The position numbers were made by a program, and so were the translations under genes. From positions 1 through 8,662 of the forward strand of contig JABXHG010000149.1 of NCBI GenBank assembly GCA_013393545.1: a DNA stretch of 8,662 bases, written 5' to 3'. Of this stretch, positions 8,606 through 8,662 are shown piece after piece. The notes beneath the pieces are model-generated. The model made no database searches. It had not been told where the DNA came from and saw only the letters and a list, made by a program, of their open reading frames with translations. This stretch comes from Alteromonadaceae bacterium. Its GTDB lineage: Bacteria; Pseudomonadota; Gammaproteobacteria; Pseudomonadales; Oleiphilaceae. Every line of letters starts with the position of its first letter. Within the stretch, counting starts at the first letter, position 1.

Positions 8606-8662
8606 CTAAGCCGGAACAGCCCGAACGGGGTCCAAGTTAGCAACGGGGTGCGGTGGCTCGGC
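8606..8662 (-). CDS. lpxC: Possible last codons of lpxC (UDP-3-O-acyl-N-acetylglucosamine deacetylase), partial
   Basis: The minus-strand frame entering at 8662 reads 18 codons, ending PVANLDPVRAVPA, then TAG at 8608-8606. LpxC proteins tend to end in a short Pro/Ala/Val-rich tail, and lpxC lies convergent to dciA in Pseudomonas. The strong minus-strand terminator begins 72 bases beyond this stop, as expected for a gene end. The visible piece is far too short for recognition by similarity, and a second minus-strand frame stops at 8639-8637, so the call rests mainly on position. Confidence 0.3.
   Translation of the reverse strand, partial: AEPPHPVANLDPVRAVPA

Overview
The window carries an ordinary chromosomal housekeeping block of a moderately GC-rich gammaproteobacterium. 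Protein sequences and gene order look most like Marinobacter or a close marine relative, and the right half resembles the dciA / M23 peptidase / secA / argJ / mutT neighbourhood of Pseudomonas. The genus is inference; the class is well supported, because Dxs, RibA, SecA and ArgJ align with Escherichia coli-type proteins over long ungapped stretches.

Left part (1-1891): the 3' two thirds of dxs (first enzyme of the MEP isoprenoid pathway) run rightward off the left edge and converge with ribA (first committed enzyme of riboflavin synthesis) on the minus strand. Only 56 bases separate the stops, with no convincing terminator.

Middle (1959-7002): three minus-strand genes in transcription order are secA (preprotein translocase ATPase), argJ (ornithine acetyltransferase) and a Nudix/ThiE-like fusion of the MutT type. 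secA has a good candidate promoter upstream and a hairpin after its stop. argJ has its own strong ribosome binding site. One base separates the argJ stop from the fusion gene start, so those two are probably translationally coupled.

Right part (7091-8662): a membrane-anchored M23 endopeptidase-like gene (minus) and dciA, the DUF721 replicative helicase loader (plus), diverge from a 154-base intergenic region that contains small dyads. A very strong intrinsic terminator lies inside the 3' coding part of dciA but points along the minus strand. It probably ends a convergent gene entering from the right, by synteny lpxC, whose last codons may lie at 8606-8662.

The genes do not form one pathway; they serve cell-envelope, secretion, replication and core biosynthetic functions. 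I see no mobile element, CRISPR array, RNA gene or defence system, and I do not think the window hides an undescribed multi-gene system. The points most worth checking are the terminator embedded in dciA, the catalytically eroded ThiE-like half of the fusion protein, and clusters of one-base missense differences at conserved positions near both window edges, which look like sequence error rather than biology.
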